This document shows, in pieces, positions 1 to 8,460 of a stretch of DNA of 38,148 nucleotides (positions are counted from its first letter, which is position 1; each line of letters starts with the position of its first letter). A program made the position numbers and the translations under genes. The stretch spans positions 16,323 through 54,470 of the forward strand of contig FR889090.1 in assembly GCA_000435755.1 (NCBI GenBank), written 5' to 3'. Below the pieces are notes generated by a model that was not told the origin of the DNA, ran no database searches, and saw nothing but the letters and a program-made list of their open reading frames with translations. Source of the stretch: Clostridium sp. CAG:508 (GTDB lineage: Bacteria; Bacillota; Clostridia; TANB77; CAG-508).

Positions 1-679
1 CTATTTTTTTTCCATCTATATGTTCATAGGTTATACTTCCTGTGTATGTATTTCCATTTGTCGTTGAGCTTCCACTAGCTGTGTAAGTCACTTTACTTCC
101 ATACTCCCAAAATTCTCCAACACCATAAATTGTCTCGTCTCCTTGATTAGTAGGATTATATCCTGTTACCCTATTTATATCTTCAACTGTTATACTTCTT
201 GCATTTCTTCCATATGGTTCACACATTTCACTTAATTTGCTAATTCCATTGTTATATCCATTTTTTCCTTCTAAAGTTAATGTTCCTACATTCTCTGTTG
301 ACATTATTAAAAGCTTACCATTTTCAGCCCCTAATACTTTCCAAGCACCTGTATATCCTTCAACTCCGCAATCATATGTATAGTTGTCTCCAACATTTAG
401 TGTTACTGTCCCACTTTTTAATTTCTTAGTCACTTCTGTTTTATTTTGTACCCATGGGTTCATTACATAATCCAACTCATTAGTCATATTATTTAATTCT
501 TGTGTATTCTGTTCTATAGATGTATTTGCACTCTCAGATAACTCATTAGTTCTACTCAATATTCCACTATCGTCCGTAATTGCTGTTATTGAAACACCTG
601 CTAGTATTAAAAGTACCGCAATTGTAATTACCAAAGCTATAAGTGTAACACCCTTATCGCTTTTGCTTCTATTTAACAT
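1..679 (-). CDS. Prepilin-like secreted protein, C-terminus cut by window edge
   Basis: The frame is open from ATG at 679 to the left edge, giving 226 codons with no stop, so the C-terminus lies outside the window. It has a clear AGGAG site just upstream. The N-terminus reads MLNRSKSDKGVTLIALVITI, a short basic leader, a G-V junction and then a hydrophobic stretch to about residue 32, the layout of a type IV prepilin/pseudopilin. In pilins the residue five after the cleavage point is Glu; here it is Ala, so processing by a prepilin peptidase is uncertain. After the helix comes a polar Asn/Thr/Ser-rich region (about 35-80), then a soluble domain with many Gly, Tyr and Asn. I do not recognise the C-terminal domain. 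A surface-exposed or exported protein is the best inference. Confidence 0.7.
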   Translation of the reverse strand, partial: MLNRSKSDKGVTLIALVITIAVLLILAGVSITAITDDSGILSRTNELSESANTSIEQNTQELNNMTNELDYVMNPWVQNKTEVTKKLKSGTVTLNVGDNYTYDCGVEGYTGAWKVLGAENGKLLIMSTENVGTLTLEGKNGYNNGISKLSEMCEPYGRNARSITVEDINRVTGYNPTNQGDETIYGVGEFWEYGSKVTYTASGSSTTNGNTYTGSITYEHIDGKKI

Positions 680-858
680 TCCTCTTTCTCCTTATCTTTA
701 GATTCTCTCAATTATTTTATAGCATATTTCTAATAAAAAGTAAATGGAAGAATTTGAATTTCAAAAAATGTAATAGAACTGTAACATTTTTAGTTTATAT
801 ATCATAAATTCTTCCTTTTCAAAATACAATTTATTAACTAATATTATGGAGGTTAATT

Positions 859-2094
859 ATGTTGAAATATAAATGTAATTTACTTAAAATTATCTGTATC
901 TTTATTATTGCAATTTTTCTATTTCCAACTATCTGTATTGCAAGTGAGTCTATATACACTTGGTCCAACAATGCAAAACCTTTGACTGAGACTATTCCAA
1001 CAAATGCTACTACAAGTTTAAGTTTAAATGTTGGTAGTGCAGTTTTAATCGAACAAAATTCAGGGCAGGTTTTATATAACCAAAATATGCACGAAAAACT
1101 AAGACCTGCAAGTGTGACAAAAGTAATGACAATTTTACTTATCATGGAAGCAATTGATTCTGGAAAACTTTCATATACTGACAAAATTCCCTGCAGTGAA
1201 AAAGCTGCTGGTATGGGTGGCTCTCAAATATGGCTAGATGTTAGAGAAGAATTAACAGTTGATGAAATGCTAAAAGCAATTTGTGTCGTTTCTGCTAATG
1301 ACTGTACTGTTGCTATGGCTGAATATTTAGCTGGCTCTGAGGAGGCTTTTGTTAATCAAATGAATGCAAAAGCTAAAGAACTTGGAATGAATGACACAAC
1401 TTTTAAGAATTGCCATGGTATTGATGAAGATGGTCATGTAACTTCTGCATATGATATCGCTTTAATGTCTAGAGAATTGTTAACTAAGCATCCTTCAATT
1501 ACTAAATACACCACAATTTATATGGACAGTTTAAGAGATGGCAAGTCTTCTTTAGTAAACACGAATAAATTAGTTAGAAATTACAAAGGAGCAACTGGTT
1601 TGAAAACTGGTTCTACATCTGTTGCTTTATATAATTTATCTGCAAGTGCAACTAGAAATGATTTGTCCTTAATTGCTGTTATTATGAAAGCTCCTACAAG
1701 CCCTATTCGTTTTGCAGAGGCTCAAAAGTTACTAGATTATGGTTTTAATAATTTCGAGTATAAAAAGCTTGCAAATGAAAATGATTTAATAAAAGAAATC
1801 TCTGTTGACAAAGGAATTGAAAATAGTGTTAATGCAATACTCGAAAATGATAGTGGAGTTCTAATTCAAAAAGGTCAAAATAAAGATATTGTTCAATCTG
1901 TTCAACTTACAGATAGTATAAACGCACCCGTTTATGCAGGTCAAGTTTTAGGTAATGTTACTTACAGTTTGAATGGTAACGAAATTGGAAATGTAAATAT
2001 TGTTGCTGAAAAATCTGTAGGAAAGAATACGGCTTTTAATATGATTGAGCACGTGTTTTTCAATTGGCTTTCGCTATTGAGATATTCTAAATAA
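859..2094 (+). CDS. dacF: D-alanyl-D-alanine carboxypeptidase (DacF/PBP5 type, S11)
   Basis: Penicillin-binding serine carboxypeptidase that trims the terminal D-Ala from peptidoglycan stem peptides outside the membrane. All three family motifs are present in order: S-x-x-K (Ser85-Val-Thr-Lys88), S-x-N (Ser145-Ala-Asn147) and K-T-G (Lys249-Thr-Gly251). Residues 7-28 form a hydrophobic signal sequence ending near CIA-SES. The C-terminal part (about 290-400) fits the PBP5 beta domain, and the last 20 residues look like an amphipathic membrane anchor. Length (411 aa) is usual. GGAGG lies 5 nt before the ATG. The next gene, ylbJ, is a sporulation gene, so a spore-cortex role like Bacillus DacF is plausible, but the sequence alone does not separate DacF from housekeeping DacA. 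Confidence 0.88.
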   Translation: MLKYKCNLLKIICIFIIAIFLFPTICIASESIYTWSNNAKPLTETIPTNATTSLSLNVGSAVLIEQNSGQVLYNQNMHEKLRPASVTKVMTILLIMEAIDSGKLSYTDKIPCSEKAAGMGGSQIWLDVREELTVDEMLKAICVVSANDCTVAMAEYLAGSEEAFVNQMNAKAKELGMNDTTFKNCHGIDEDGHVTSAYDIALMSRELLTKHPSITKYTTIYMDSLRDGKSSLVNTNKLVRNYKGATGLKTGSTSVALYNLSASATRNDLSLIAVIMKAPTSPIRFAEAQKLLDYGFNNFEYKKLANENDLIKEISVDKGIENSVNAILENDSGVLIQKGQNKDIVQSVQLTDSINAPVYAGQVLGNVTYSLNGNEIGNVNIVAEKSVGKNTAFNMIEHVFFNWLSLLRYSK

Positions 2095-2111
2095 TTTTTT
2101 ATTAATTGTTC

Positions 2112-2279
2112 GTACTATGTAATGTTAAAAGAAAGCGCCAGTCCGCGTAAGGTGGAGCGAAGCGTAACAGTTGGAGAGTTCCAACCGATAGTGTCCAAAA
2201 ACAAATTTATTTGTTTTTGTGACATTCAAGGGAAGGAAGCTCGACACCAAGGACCAGCGATTTTAACATTACATAGTAC
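2112..2279. repeat. Intergenic element bounded by a perfect 19-bp inverted repeat
   Basis: Positions 2112-2130 and 2261-2279 are exact reverse complements (19 bp). Inside are a 6-bp hairpin (GTTGGA/TCCAAC, around 2170-2185), a 10-bp hairpin with loop TTTA (2196-2205 with 2210-2219), and a partial stem joining GCGCCAGTCC (2135-2144) to GGACCAGCGA (2251-2260). The interior is richer in G+C than the flanking DNA. It fills the gap between dacF and ylbJ. A short frame at 2122-2304 crosses it but has no ribosome binding site and spans both arms, so I do not call it coding. It could be a structured RNA or a small non-autonomous mobile element. No family was recognised. Confidence 0.6.
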
Positions 2280-2316
2280 ATATCTCGTATTTAAAATTTT
2301 TTAGGAGAAAACGTGT

Positions 2317-3402
2317 ATGTCGTCAATATCTATTCCAATTGAAAACAAAAGAAAAAGCAAAGTAAAAATTTGGGTATATTCCATTAAAAGAAACGGATTG
2401 GCTATTGTCTTTTGCTTGTTTTGTTTTGGGTTAGTCTTATTTTCCAAAACTAATTTAACAGCGACTAAAAATGGACTAATCTTGTGGGCAACCGCTGTTG
2501 TACCTTCTTTATTTCCATTTTTTGTGTCCACAGAATTACTAAGTTATACAAGTGTTATAAAATATTTAGGCAAATGGCTAAATCCAATAATGAGGCCATT
2601 ATTTAATGTTCCCGGTGAAGGTGCTTTTGCTTTTCTAATGGGACTAATTAGTGGATATCCTGTTGGAGCAAAAATTGTTTCTAATTTTATGGAACAAGGT
2701 ATTGTTACCAAACAAGAAGCTGAGAGATTACTTGCTTTTACCAATAATTCTGGTCCACTATTTATTATTGGTACTGTTGGTATAACTTTGTTTGGTAGTA
2801 CCAATATCGGCTTACTTTTATTTGTTACTCATATACTTGCTTGCATTACAGTAGGAATAGTTTTACGTTTCTTTGACAAGAGTAGTACTATTTGTAACAA
2901 CTATCATTACAATTATTCAAATAAATCTGTATCCATTTCATCACTTGGAGAAGTGTTAGGAAAAAGCATTACAAACTCTACATCTACTATTTTAATGATT
3001 GGTGGCTTTGTAGTTATATTTTCTGTAGTTATATCTATATTAAATCAAAGTGGAATTTTAAGTGGTATATCTTTAATGCTCTCACCTATCCTTCGCTCTG
3101 TAGGCTTTCCTGCAGAACTAATAAAGCCTGTCTTAGCCGGAATTGTTGAACTTACAAATGGTGTTAGTTTAGTAGCAAATACACACATAAAGGCAATATC
3201 AGTAAACATTGTATCATCCAGCTTTTTGTTAGGGTTTGGTGGAATTTCTGTACTATTACAAGTTTTTAGTATTATTAGTAAAGCTGGACTTTCTATAAAA
3301 ACATATGCCATTGGCAAGTTGTTACAAGGTATATTTTCTGCAGTTTATACATATATTGCAATATGTATAGTTCCATATTTGCAATTTAATTTACCTATTT
3401 AA
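2317..3402 (+). CDS. ylbJ: Sporulation integral membrane protein YlbJ
   Basis: Polytopic membrane protein of 361 aa with about eight hydrophobic segments and two 'Gate' (nucleoside-recognition) type domains. The YlbJ hallmark region is clear: LWATAVVPSLFPFFVSTELL followed by a MRPLFNVPGEGAF segment and GLISGYPVGAK. YlbJ is made in sporulating cells and is needed for fully resistant spores in Bacillus; its substrate is not established. AGGAGA (2303-2308) precedes the ATG at normal spacing. It sits after dacF on the same strand, with the inverted-repeat element between, and before a small protein that may be spore related. The family call rests on recognised motifs. Confidence 0.85.
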   Translation: MSSISIPIENKRKSKVKIWVYSIKRNGLAIVFCLFCFGLVLFSKTNLTATKNGLILWATAVVPSLFPFFVSTELLSYTSVIKYLGKWLNPIMRPLFNVPGEGAFAFLMGLISGYPVGAKIVSNFMEQGIVTKQEAERLLAFTNNSGPLFIIGTVGITLFGSTNIGLLLFVTHILACITVGIVLRFFDKSSTICNNYHYNYSNKSVSISSLGEVLGKSITNSTSTILMIGGFVVIFSVVISILNQSGILSGISLMLSPILRSVGFPAELIKPVLAGIVELTNGVSLVANTHIKAISVNIVSSSFLLGFGGISVLLQVFSIISKAGLSIKTYAIGKLLQGIFSAVYTYIAICIVPYLQFNLPI

Positions 3403-3426
3403 GATTATCGAAGGGAGTTTTATTTT

Positions 3427-3645
3427 ATGGATAAAAATGATTCTAATTTTAATTTTCCACCTTATATGAATTATGATATTGGTTGCGACCCTATTATTGG
3501 AGACCCTAATATGTTTAATCCATGTATGCAATATGAGCAGGCATATATGTATTATAGATATATGACACAACAGATTGAATATAAAATAAAATGTAAAGAA
3601 TATGAAAAAATGTGCAATTCTCGTTCTGAAAGAAAAATAGAATAA
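3427..3645 (+). CDS. Small Tyr/Met/Asn-rich protein, unknown
   Basis: A 72-aa protein 24 bp after ylbJ, with GAAGGGAG before the ATG. It is rich in Tyr, Met, Asn and Pro (NFPPYMNY, YEQAYMYYRYM) in the first two thirds and charged in the last third, with four cysteines. There is no signal peptide or membrane segment. The composition and place behind ylbJ recall small spore-coat-associated proteins, but I recognise no family, and the coat role is inference from context only. Confidence 0.7.
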   Translation: MDKNDSNFNFPPYMNYDIGCDPIIGDPNMFNPCMQYEQAYMYYRYMTQQIEYKIKCKEYEKMCNSRSERKIE

Positions 3646-3647
3646 AA

Positions 3648-3671
3648 AAACGACTAGATATCTAGCCGTTT
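3648..3671 (-). terminator. Intrinsic terminator after tRNA-Met
   Basis: The hairpin AAACG-A-CTAGA / TCTAG-C-CGTTT is fully paired in minus-strand RNA (the A/C position becomes G-U) and is followed there by a run of seven U. It lies directly after the tRNA 3' end. Confidence 0.75.
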
Positions 3672-3672
3672 A

Positions 3673-3749
3673 TGGTAGCGAGGGTGAGATTCGAACTCAC
3701 GACCTATCGGGTATGAACCGATTGCTCTAGCCAACTGAGCTACCTCGCC
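3673..3749 (-). tRNA. tRNA-Met (CAT), elongator type
   Basis: The minus strand folds as a complete 77-nt cloverleaf. The acceptor GGCGAGG pairs with CCTCGCT (first pair G-U), followed by ACCA with the CCA encoded. The D arm is GCTC..GAGC, the anticodon arm ATCGG-TTCATAC-CCGAT with anticodon CAT, and the T arm GTGAG-TTCGAAT-CTCAC. The G1 start, the ending GCTACCA and the anticodon-stem sequence match Bacillus elongator tRNA-Met rather than initiator tRNA, which has an unpaired first position and three G-C pairs above the anticodon. A tRNA-Ile2 (CAT modified to lysidine) is the alternative, but the resemblance to elongator Met is close. Confidence 0.93.
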
Positions 3750-3775
3750 ATATGTTATTTGCTAACGTGATTTAT

Positions 3776-3804
3776 ATTATAATATGTGTTTTTATTTTTG
3801 TCAA
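3776..3804 (-). promoter_or_regulatory. Consensus promoter of tRNA-Met
   Basis: Minus-strand TTGACA (3799-3804), 17-bp spacer, TATAAT (3776-3781): an exact sigma-70/SigA consensus about 27 bp before the tRNA. Confidence 0.9.
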
Positions 3805-3817
3805 TAAAATAAGTTAA

Positions 3818-3843
3818 AAAAGTTGAGAAAGCCTCAACTTTTT
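3818..3843 (-). terminator. Intrinsic terminator of the 101-aa gene
   Basis: AAAAGTTGAG / CTCAACTTTT with a 5-nt loop. In minus-strand RNA it is followed by a U run. It lies between the stop at 3859 and the tRNA promoter. Confidence 0.75.
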
Positions 3844-3858
3844 CATTATTCTTCATTA

Positions 3859-4164
3859 TTATCTTTCTTCTCCATCTTTTTCTACAACTGGTTGTTGTTT
3901 TTCTTGGGCTTCTTTTGCCATTGCTTTTACAGCTTTTGGATCAATAGCTACAGTTTCCACAACTTGTTGTTTTCCTGAATTTCCTTTTCCACCATTTTTG
4001 CTTGTAGAAGATTTTTTGAAAGCTTCTTCTCTTTGTTCAATTGATTGTAAAGATTCTAGTAATTCAGGATCTGTAATTACATTTTCTTCATCTGGACAAT
4101 CTATTTGATTAATATATTGTTTTAAATCACTAAATACTGTTTTTACTCCATTAATAAATCCCAT
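3859..4164 (-). CDS. Small charged protein, unknown
   Basis: A 101-aa hydrophilic protein with no signal peptide or membrane segment. The first 45 residues look structured (GVKTVFSDLKQYI, DPELLESLQSIEQREEAF). Residues 50-70 form a Ser/Gly/Lys-rich linker, and the end is Lys/Glu/Gln-rich. The ATG at 4164 has AAGAG close by. A much stronger GGAGGTG lies 36 nt upstream at 4200-4206, separated from the start by an 8-bp hairpin (4173-4180 with 4186-4193); the in-frame TAA just upstream excludes an earlier start. No family recognised. It has its own terminator and appears monocistronic. Confidence 0.65.
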   Translation of the reverse strand: MGFINGVKTVFSDLKQYINQIDCPDEENVITDPELLESLQSIEQREEAFKKSSTSKNGGKGNSGKQQVVETVAIDPKAVKAMAKEAQEKQQPVVEKDGEER

Positions 4165-4290
4165 AATCTCTTCTTAAAATCTAAAATTTTAAGAATTTTC
4201 ACCTCCATTTTTAAGGTTATTTTTCCGTAATACATATTTATTGTACCACATTATTCCATAAAAATCAAGCTTTTCAGCCAAAGTAATGCT

Positions 4291-4317
4291 AAAAGCTGGG
4301 CAAAAGTCCAGCTTTTT
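4291..4317 (-). terminator. Terminator after rpoD
   Basis: AAAAGCTGG / CCAGCTTTT with an 8-nt loop, 28 bp after the rpoD stop. The minus-strand U tract is only four long, so strength is uncertain; the plus strand would have five. Confidence 0.55.
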
Positions 4318-4344
4318 AATTGATTTTGGTTTAAATATAATCTT

Positions 4345-5721
4345 TTAATTCATATAGTCTCTTAGTTTTTTACTTCTACTTGGGTGTCTTAATTTTCTTA
4401 ATGCTTTTGCTTCTATTTGTCTAATTCTCTCACGAGTAACCATAAATTCTCTTCCTACCTCTTCAAGAGTTCTAGCTTTTCCATCTTCTAACCCAAATCT
4501 TAATTTTAGCACTTTAGCTTCTCTTGGTGTTAGTGTTTCCATTACTTCTTCTAGTTGTTCTCTAAGTAATGTATATGCTGCTGAATCTTGTGGTGCTGGT
4601 GTATCTTCGTCTTGAATAAAATCTTCTAAGTGGCTATCATCCTCTTCTCCTATTGGTGTTTCCAAAGACACAGGGTCTTGTGCTATTTTTTGAATTTCCG
4701 CAACTCTTTCTACTGGAATTTCCATTTCTGCTGCAATTTCTTCCGGTGTTGGTTCTCTACCATTTTGTTGTAATAAATGTCTAGAAGTTCTAATCAATTT
4801 ATTTATTGTTTCTACCATATGAACTGGTATACGTATAGTTCTAGCTTGATCTGCAATTGCCCTCGTAATCGCCTGTCTAATCCACCATGTTGCATAAGTA
4901 CTAAATTTGTATCCTTTAGTGTAATCAAACTTTTCTACTGCTTTGATTAAGCCCATGTTTCCTTCTTGAATTAAGTCTAATAGTAGCATTCCTCTTCCAA
5001 CATATTTTTTAGCTATACTCACTACCAATCTTAAGTTAGACTCTGTTAGTTTTTGTTTTGCACTTTCATCTCCATCCAAGATTCTTTGTGCTAACTCTAA
5101 CTCTTGTTCATATGTTAACAAAGGAATTTTTCCAATTTCTCTTAGATACATTCTAACAGGATCATCAACACTTATTCCATCCATGTTTATTAAATCTATG
5201 TCATCTAATTTGATGTTCTCAACTTCTCTTAAGTCATCTAGATTTGGTTCTGTGTCTAGATCATCTTTTAAAACATCTACACCTAAGTCTTCGAAAGTAT
5301 TAAATACTTCTTCTATTTGGTCTGGATTAGTGTTTTCTAATTCATTAGCAAGCTCACCATAAGTAATTTTTCCATTTTCTTTTGCTCTTTTTAGTATGTT
5401 TTCTACTTTTTCCTTGCTAACTTCCTCTAATTTCTTTACTTTTGGTTTTTCTTCTACAACATTTTCCTCTGTAAGTTTGCTTTCTTCCTTAACTTCTTCT
5501 TTATTCTCTTCTAGCTTTTGAGCCTTTTTAGGTTTCTTTTCAGTTTCTTTCTCAACTTTTTTCTCTATATCTTTTACTTCTTCAGTTGCTTTTTTAGTTT
5601 TCTTTTCTTTTTTATCTGCTTCTTCAACCTTTGGAGTTTTAGTTTTTTTTACTTTTTTAGGTGCTTCTGTTTTCACAACTTCAGCTTCTACTATTGGCTC
5701 ATCTTCTTGCTTCTTTTTCAT
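4345..5721 (-). CDS. rpoD: RNA polymerase primary sigma factor (SigA/RpoD)
   Basis: The housekeeping sigma factor, which binds core polymerase and recognises -10/-35 promoters. Domains in order: a Lys/Glu-rich low-complexity extension (1-100), region 1.1 (about 103-155), region 1.2 (DDPVRMYLREIG, 186-197), region 2 with the core-binding and -10 recognition helices (about 228-300, including YATWWIRQAITRAIADQ), region 3 (about 302-385) and region 4 (LTPREAKVLKLRFG to the end, with the helix-turn-helix near TLEEVGREFMVTRERIRQIE). The charged N-terminal extension is longer than in Bacillus SigA (458 versus about 370 aa); the conserved part is complete. AGGAGG precedes the ATG. It follows dnaG by 12 bp, the usual dnaG-rpoD operon of Firmicutes. 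Confidence 0.97.
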   Translation of the reverse strand: MKKKQEDEPIVEAEVVKTEAPKKVKKTKTPKVEEADKKEKKTKKATEEVKDIEKKVEKETEKKPKKAQKLEENKEEVKEESKLTEENVVEEKPKVKKLEEVSKEKVENILKRAKENGKITYGELANELENTNPDQIEEVFNTFEDLGVDVLKDDLDTEPNLDDLREVENIKLDDIDLINMDGISVDDPVRMYLREIGKIPLLTYEQELELAQRILDGDESAKQKLTESNLRLVVSIAKKYVGRGMLLLDLIQEGNMGLIKAVEKFDYTKGYKFSTYATWWIRQAITRAIADQARTIRIPVHMVETINKLIRTSRHLLQQNGREPTPEEIAAEMEIPVERVAEIQKIAQDPVSLETPIGEEDDSHLEDFIQDEDTPAPQDSAAYTLLREQLEEVMETLTPREAKVLKLRFGLEDGKARTLEEVGREFMVTRERIRQIEAKALRKLRHPSRSKKLRDYMN

Positions 5722-5733
5722 ATATAAAACCTC

Positions 5734-7524
5734 CTATTTGATTTTAGCTAGTTTTAGAATAATATCGTTAAGCTCCTTTTCTAATTCTTTTACTTCTTCT
5801 GAACCTGCTTCAGAAACGCTTTCTAGCTTTTTCAAAATTTCATTTCTTCTATTTATCAACTTTTCTTTTTCATAAATACTAATCAAGTCGTCTATTGCCT
5901 TGTTAACATCAGTTATTTCGAAATCTCCAGCCATTATTTCTGTAATATGACTAATGACTTTTTCATCTTGAAACCAGTCTAATAATTGACTAGTATTACT
6001 ATTTCCTTTTTCAAATTCTTCATACATTTTTTTGAGAATTTGTTTGTTTGTATCATCTTGAATATAGTTTAATGTAATTAAATTTTTTATTTTTTCATAA
6101 CATTTAGAATATTCATTTATAAGTAAATATATTACTAAATTTTCTCTTTTTAGAACTGCATCAGAAACGCTATTTTCTTTTTCTTCTTTTGGTACCATTG
6201 TAACTACCCTTTTTTCTAGCTTTTTGCTTCCTTGGTTGTCTTTATACATAAGTTTATTTACTTCTGCATAAATAGCTTCTTTAGAGATTTTGTATTCTTT
6301 AGCAATTTTATCTACATAAATTTCTCTTTCCATTTGGTTTGTAACTTTTGCTAAAATTTTAGCAATTTCATTTAAAAATTTTATTTTGTCATTTGTATTT
6401 TCTATGTTTAATTCTTTTAATAAAACTTTTACTTTAAATTCTACTAAAGAAATTGCATTGTCTACACATTTTTGAAATCTCTCTGGTCCATATTTTAATA
6501 CATATTCATCTGGATCTTTTGCTCCTTCTATTTGCAATACTCTAATATCACAACCTAAGTTTTGCAAAATTTCCATTCCTCTTAATATAGCTGCTTGTCC
6601 AGCTCCATCTGCATCATATCCTAAAATAACTTGTTCACTATATCTTCTAAGCAAACGTCCCTGTGCCTCTGTCATAGCAGTTCCAAGTGATGCAACAACA
6701 TTTGTAATACCTCTCTGATATAACGAAATCGCATCCATATAGCCTTCTACTATAATAATCTTTCTGGTATCATGCTTTTTAGCTACATTAAGTCCAAATA
6801 AATTTCTGCCTTTGCTATATACTATATTTTCTGGTGAGTTTATGTATTTAGGTTTACTGTCATCTAATACTCTACCACCAAAAGCAATAACTCTTTCTCT
6901 AACATCTTGTATAGGAAACATTAGCCTCTTTCTGAAGCTATCCATATATCCACCATTTTCGGTTCTTTTAACTAAGCTTGATGCTAGCATTTCTTCTTCT
7001 GTGTAACCTTTTTGTTTTAGTAATAAATATAGTTCATTAAAATTTCCTGCATATCCTATTAAAAAGGCCTTTAATGTACGATTATCAAGTTTTCTTTTCT
7101 TAATATATTCTTGTGCTGTTTTTGATGCAGGTTTATATAAATTTTCATGATAAAATTCAGCCGCAATTTTATTTATTTCATATACTTTTGATTTTAATCT
7201 TGCTGTTTTATCATCTTCTAAATTATCTAAAGTTGGTAATTCTATATTTACTCTGTTTGCTAGTAATTCTAAAGTGTCTTTAAAATCTAAGCCTTCTATT
7301 TTTGATATAAAGTGAATGACATTTCCGCCTGCTCCACAACCAAAGCAATGAAATATTTGCTTATCTGGTGAAACAGCAAAAGAAGGAGATTTTTCTTTAT
7401 GAAATGGACATAATCCGAAAAAGTTTCTCCCACTTCTTTTTAATGTTATGTATTTAGATATTACATCTACAATATCATTGCTTGACCTTATTTCTTCAAT
7501 TAGTTCTTCACTATATCTTACCAA
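5734..7524 (-). CDS. dnaG: DNA primase
   Basis: Synthesises RNA primers for DNA replication with the replicative helicase. The N-terminal CHC2 zinc finger has Cys39, His42, Cys60 and Cys63. The Toprim catalytic core carries the EGYMD motif (260-264) and DAD (304-306) that bind the metal ions. The C-terminal helicase-interaction region (about 430-596) is divergent, as usual. Length (596 aa) is normal. The start is TTG at 7524: translation from here gives the expected ..YSEELIEEIRSSNDIVDVI beginning, AAAGG lies about 10 nt upstream, and no in-frame ATG exists before the zinc finger. It is followed by rpoD with a 12-bp gap. Confidence 0.96.
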   Translation of the reverse strand: MVRYSEELIEEIRSSNDIVDVISKYITLKRSGRNFFGLCPFHKEKSPSFAVSPDKQIFHCFGCGAGGNVIHFISKIEGLDFKDTLELLANRVNIELPTLDNLEDDKTARLKSKVYEINKIAAEFYHENLYKPASKTAQEYIKKRKLDNRTLKAFLIGYAGNFNELYLLLKQKGYTEEEMLASSLVKRTENGGYMDSFRKRLMFPIQDVRERVIAFGGRVLDDSKPKYINSPENIVYSKGRNLFGLNVAKKHDTRKIIIVEGYMDAISLYQRGITNVVASLGTAMTEAQGRLLRRYSEQVILGYDADGAGQAAILRGMEILQNLGCDIRVLQIEGAKDPDEYVLKYGPERFQKCVDNAISLVEFKVKVLLKELNIENTNDKIKFLNEIAKILAKVTNQMEREIYVDKIAKEYKISKEAIYAEVNKLMYKDNQGSKKLEKRVVTMVPKEEKENSVSDAVLKRENLVIYLLINEYSKCYEKIKNLITLNYIQDDTNKQILKKMYEEFEKGNSNTSQLLDWFQDEKVISHITEIMAGDFEITDVNKAIDDLISIYEKEKLINRRNEILKKLESVSEAGSEEVKELEKELNDIILKLAKIK

Positions 7525-7655
7525 TTTTTGACAACCTTTCTACATACTATTTATATTATTCGACATAAAGTGTTTAAATCCTTCTTTACTTTATGACAAA
7601 TATTGAAACTTATTTTCCTAAAATTTTTTTAGTTTTTGCCATTTATTTAGAATAG

Positions 7656-7682
7656 AAAAAAGGCGATTTCTGTCGCCTTTTT
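7656..7682 (-). terminator. Terminator after carD
   Basis: Ten-base-pair stem AAAAAGGCGA / TCGCCTTTTT, 6 bp past the carD stop, with U-rich tails in both directions. Confidence 0.85.
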
Positions 7683-7688
7683 AGTATT

Positions 7689-8258
7689 TTACAATTCTGT
7701 TGTATCATCAAATGGAATAAATTTGTTAACAGCACTTGCATTTAAATCAATGTTTGCTTGTGGTGCTCTATATTCATTAAACGATATATCTATTTTATTA
7801 TTTATTAATTCTTCAACTTCATCTTGTGTAGCATGTTCTGCTAATACAAGTTCACTAACTAAAATTTGTTTTGCATTAGAAAGCATTTTCTTTTCACCTG
7901 TTGAAAGTCCTTTTTCTTTTTGTTTAAAGCTTAGGTTTCTAACTACCCCTGCGACCTCATATATGCTTCCACTTTTCATTTTTTCCATGTTATCTCTATA
8001 TCTTTTATTCCAATTTTGAGACATTTCTGTTTCATCTTCTCCTAAAATTGAAATAACTTTTTCTGCCTCTTCTTTTCCTATTACATTTCTAACACCAATT
8101 TGTTCTGCTCTATCTGTTGGAACCATTACTTTAACTTCACCTGGCATTTTAATAACATAATAAGATTGGTTTTCTCCTAAAATATTTTTTTCTTCTATTG
8201 CATCAATTGTACCTGCTCCATGCATTGGGTATACAATTTTATCACCTACATTAAACAT
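7689..8258 (-). CDS. carD: CarD/CdnL-family RNA polymerase-binding regulator
   Basis: Protein of 189 aa. The N-terminal Tudor-like RNA polymerase-interaction domain (VGDKIVYPMHGAGTIDAIE.., residues 3-60) is the CarD_N / TRCF-RID fold, and the C-terminal helical domain (about 70-160) would contact promoter DNA. Family members bind the RNA polymerase beta subunit and stabilise or tune open complexes, often at rRNA and stress genes. The gene stands alone, with its own promoter (8339-8367) and terminator, and AGGAGAG before the ATG. CarD and CdnL names are used for the same family, so the symbol denotes the family and not a proven role. Confidence 0.88.
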   Translation of the reverse strand: MFNVGDKIVYPMHGAGTIDAIEEKNILGENQSYYVIKMPGEVKVMVPTDRAEQIGVRNVIGKEEAEKVISILGEDETEMSQNWNKRYRDNMEKMKSGSIYEVAGVVRNLSFKQKEKGLSTGEKKMLSNAKQILVSELVLAEHATQDEVEELINNKIDISFNEYRAPQANIDLNASAVNKFIPFDDTTEL

Positions 8259-8338
8259 GTAAGACTCTCCTTTCTATTGCAAAATATTTGGTTTTTATTT
8301 AAGAAAGGTTTTTAGGCTCTTCTTTAAACCGCAAATAT

Positions 8339-8367
8339 ATTATACTACAAAATTTGGTAAAAGTCAA
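8339..8367 (-). promoter_or_regulatory. Promoter of carD
   Basis: TTGACT (8362-8367), 17-bp spacer, TATAAT (8339-8344) on the minus strand, about 80 bp before the carD start, leaving a 5' leader of roughly 70 nt. Confidence 0.8.
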
Positions 8368-8460
8368 AATATTTTTCAAATTTTAGGTTATTATATGTTA
8401 TTTTTGGGTATAAATTTTTTCCGTATTTTTTAGATTTAAATACTTTTTTTAATAAGAAAC

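Noticed and set aside
2122..2304. A 60-codon frame inside the 19-bp inverted-repeat element
   Set aside because: It runs through both arms of the palindrome, has no ribosome binding site, and its codons reflect the hairpins.
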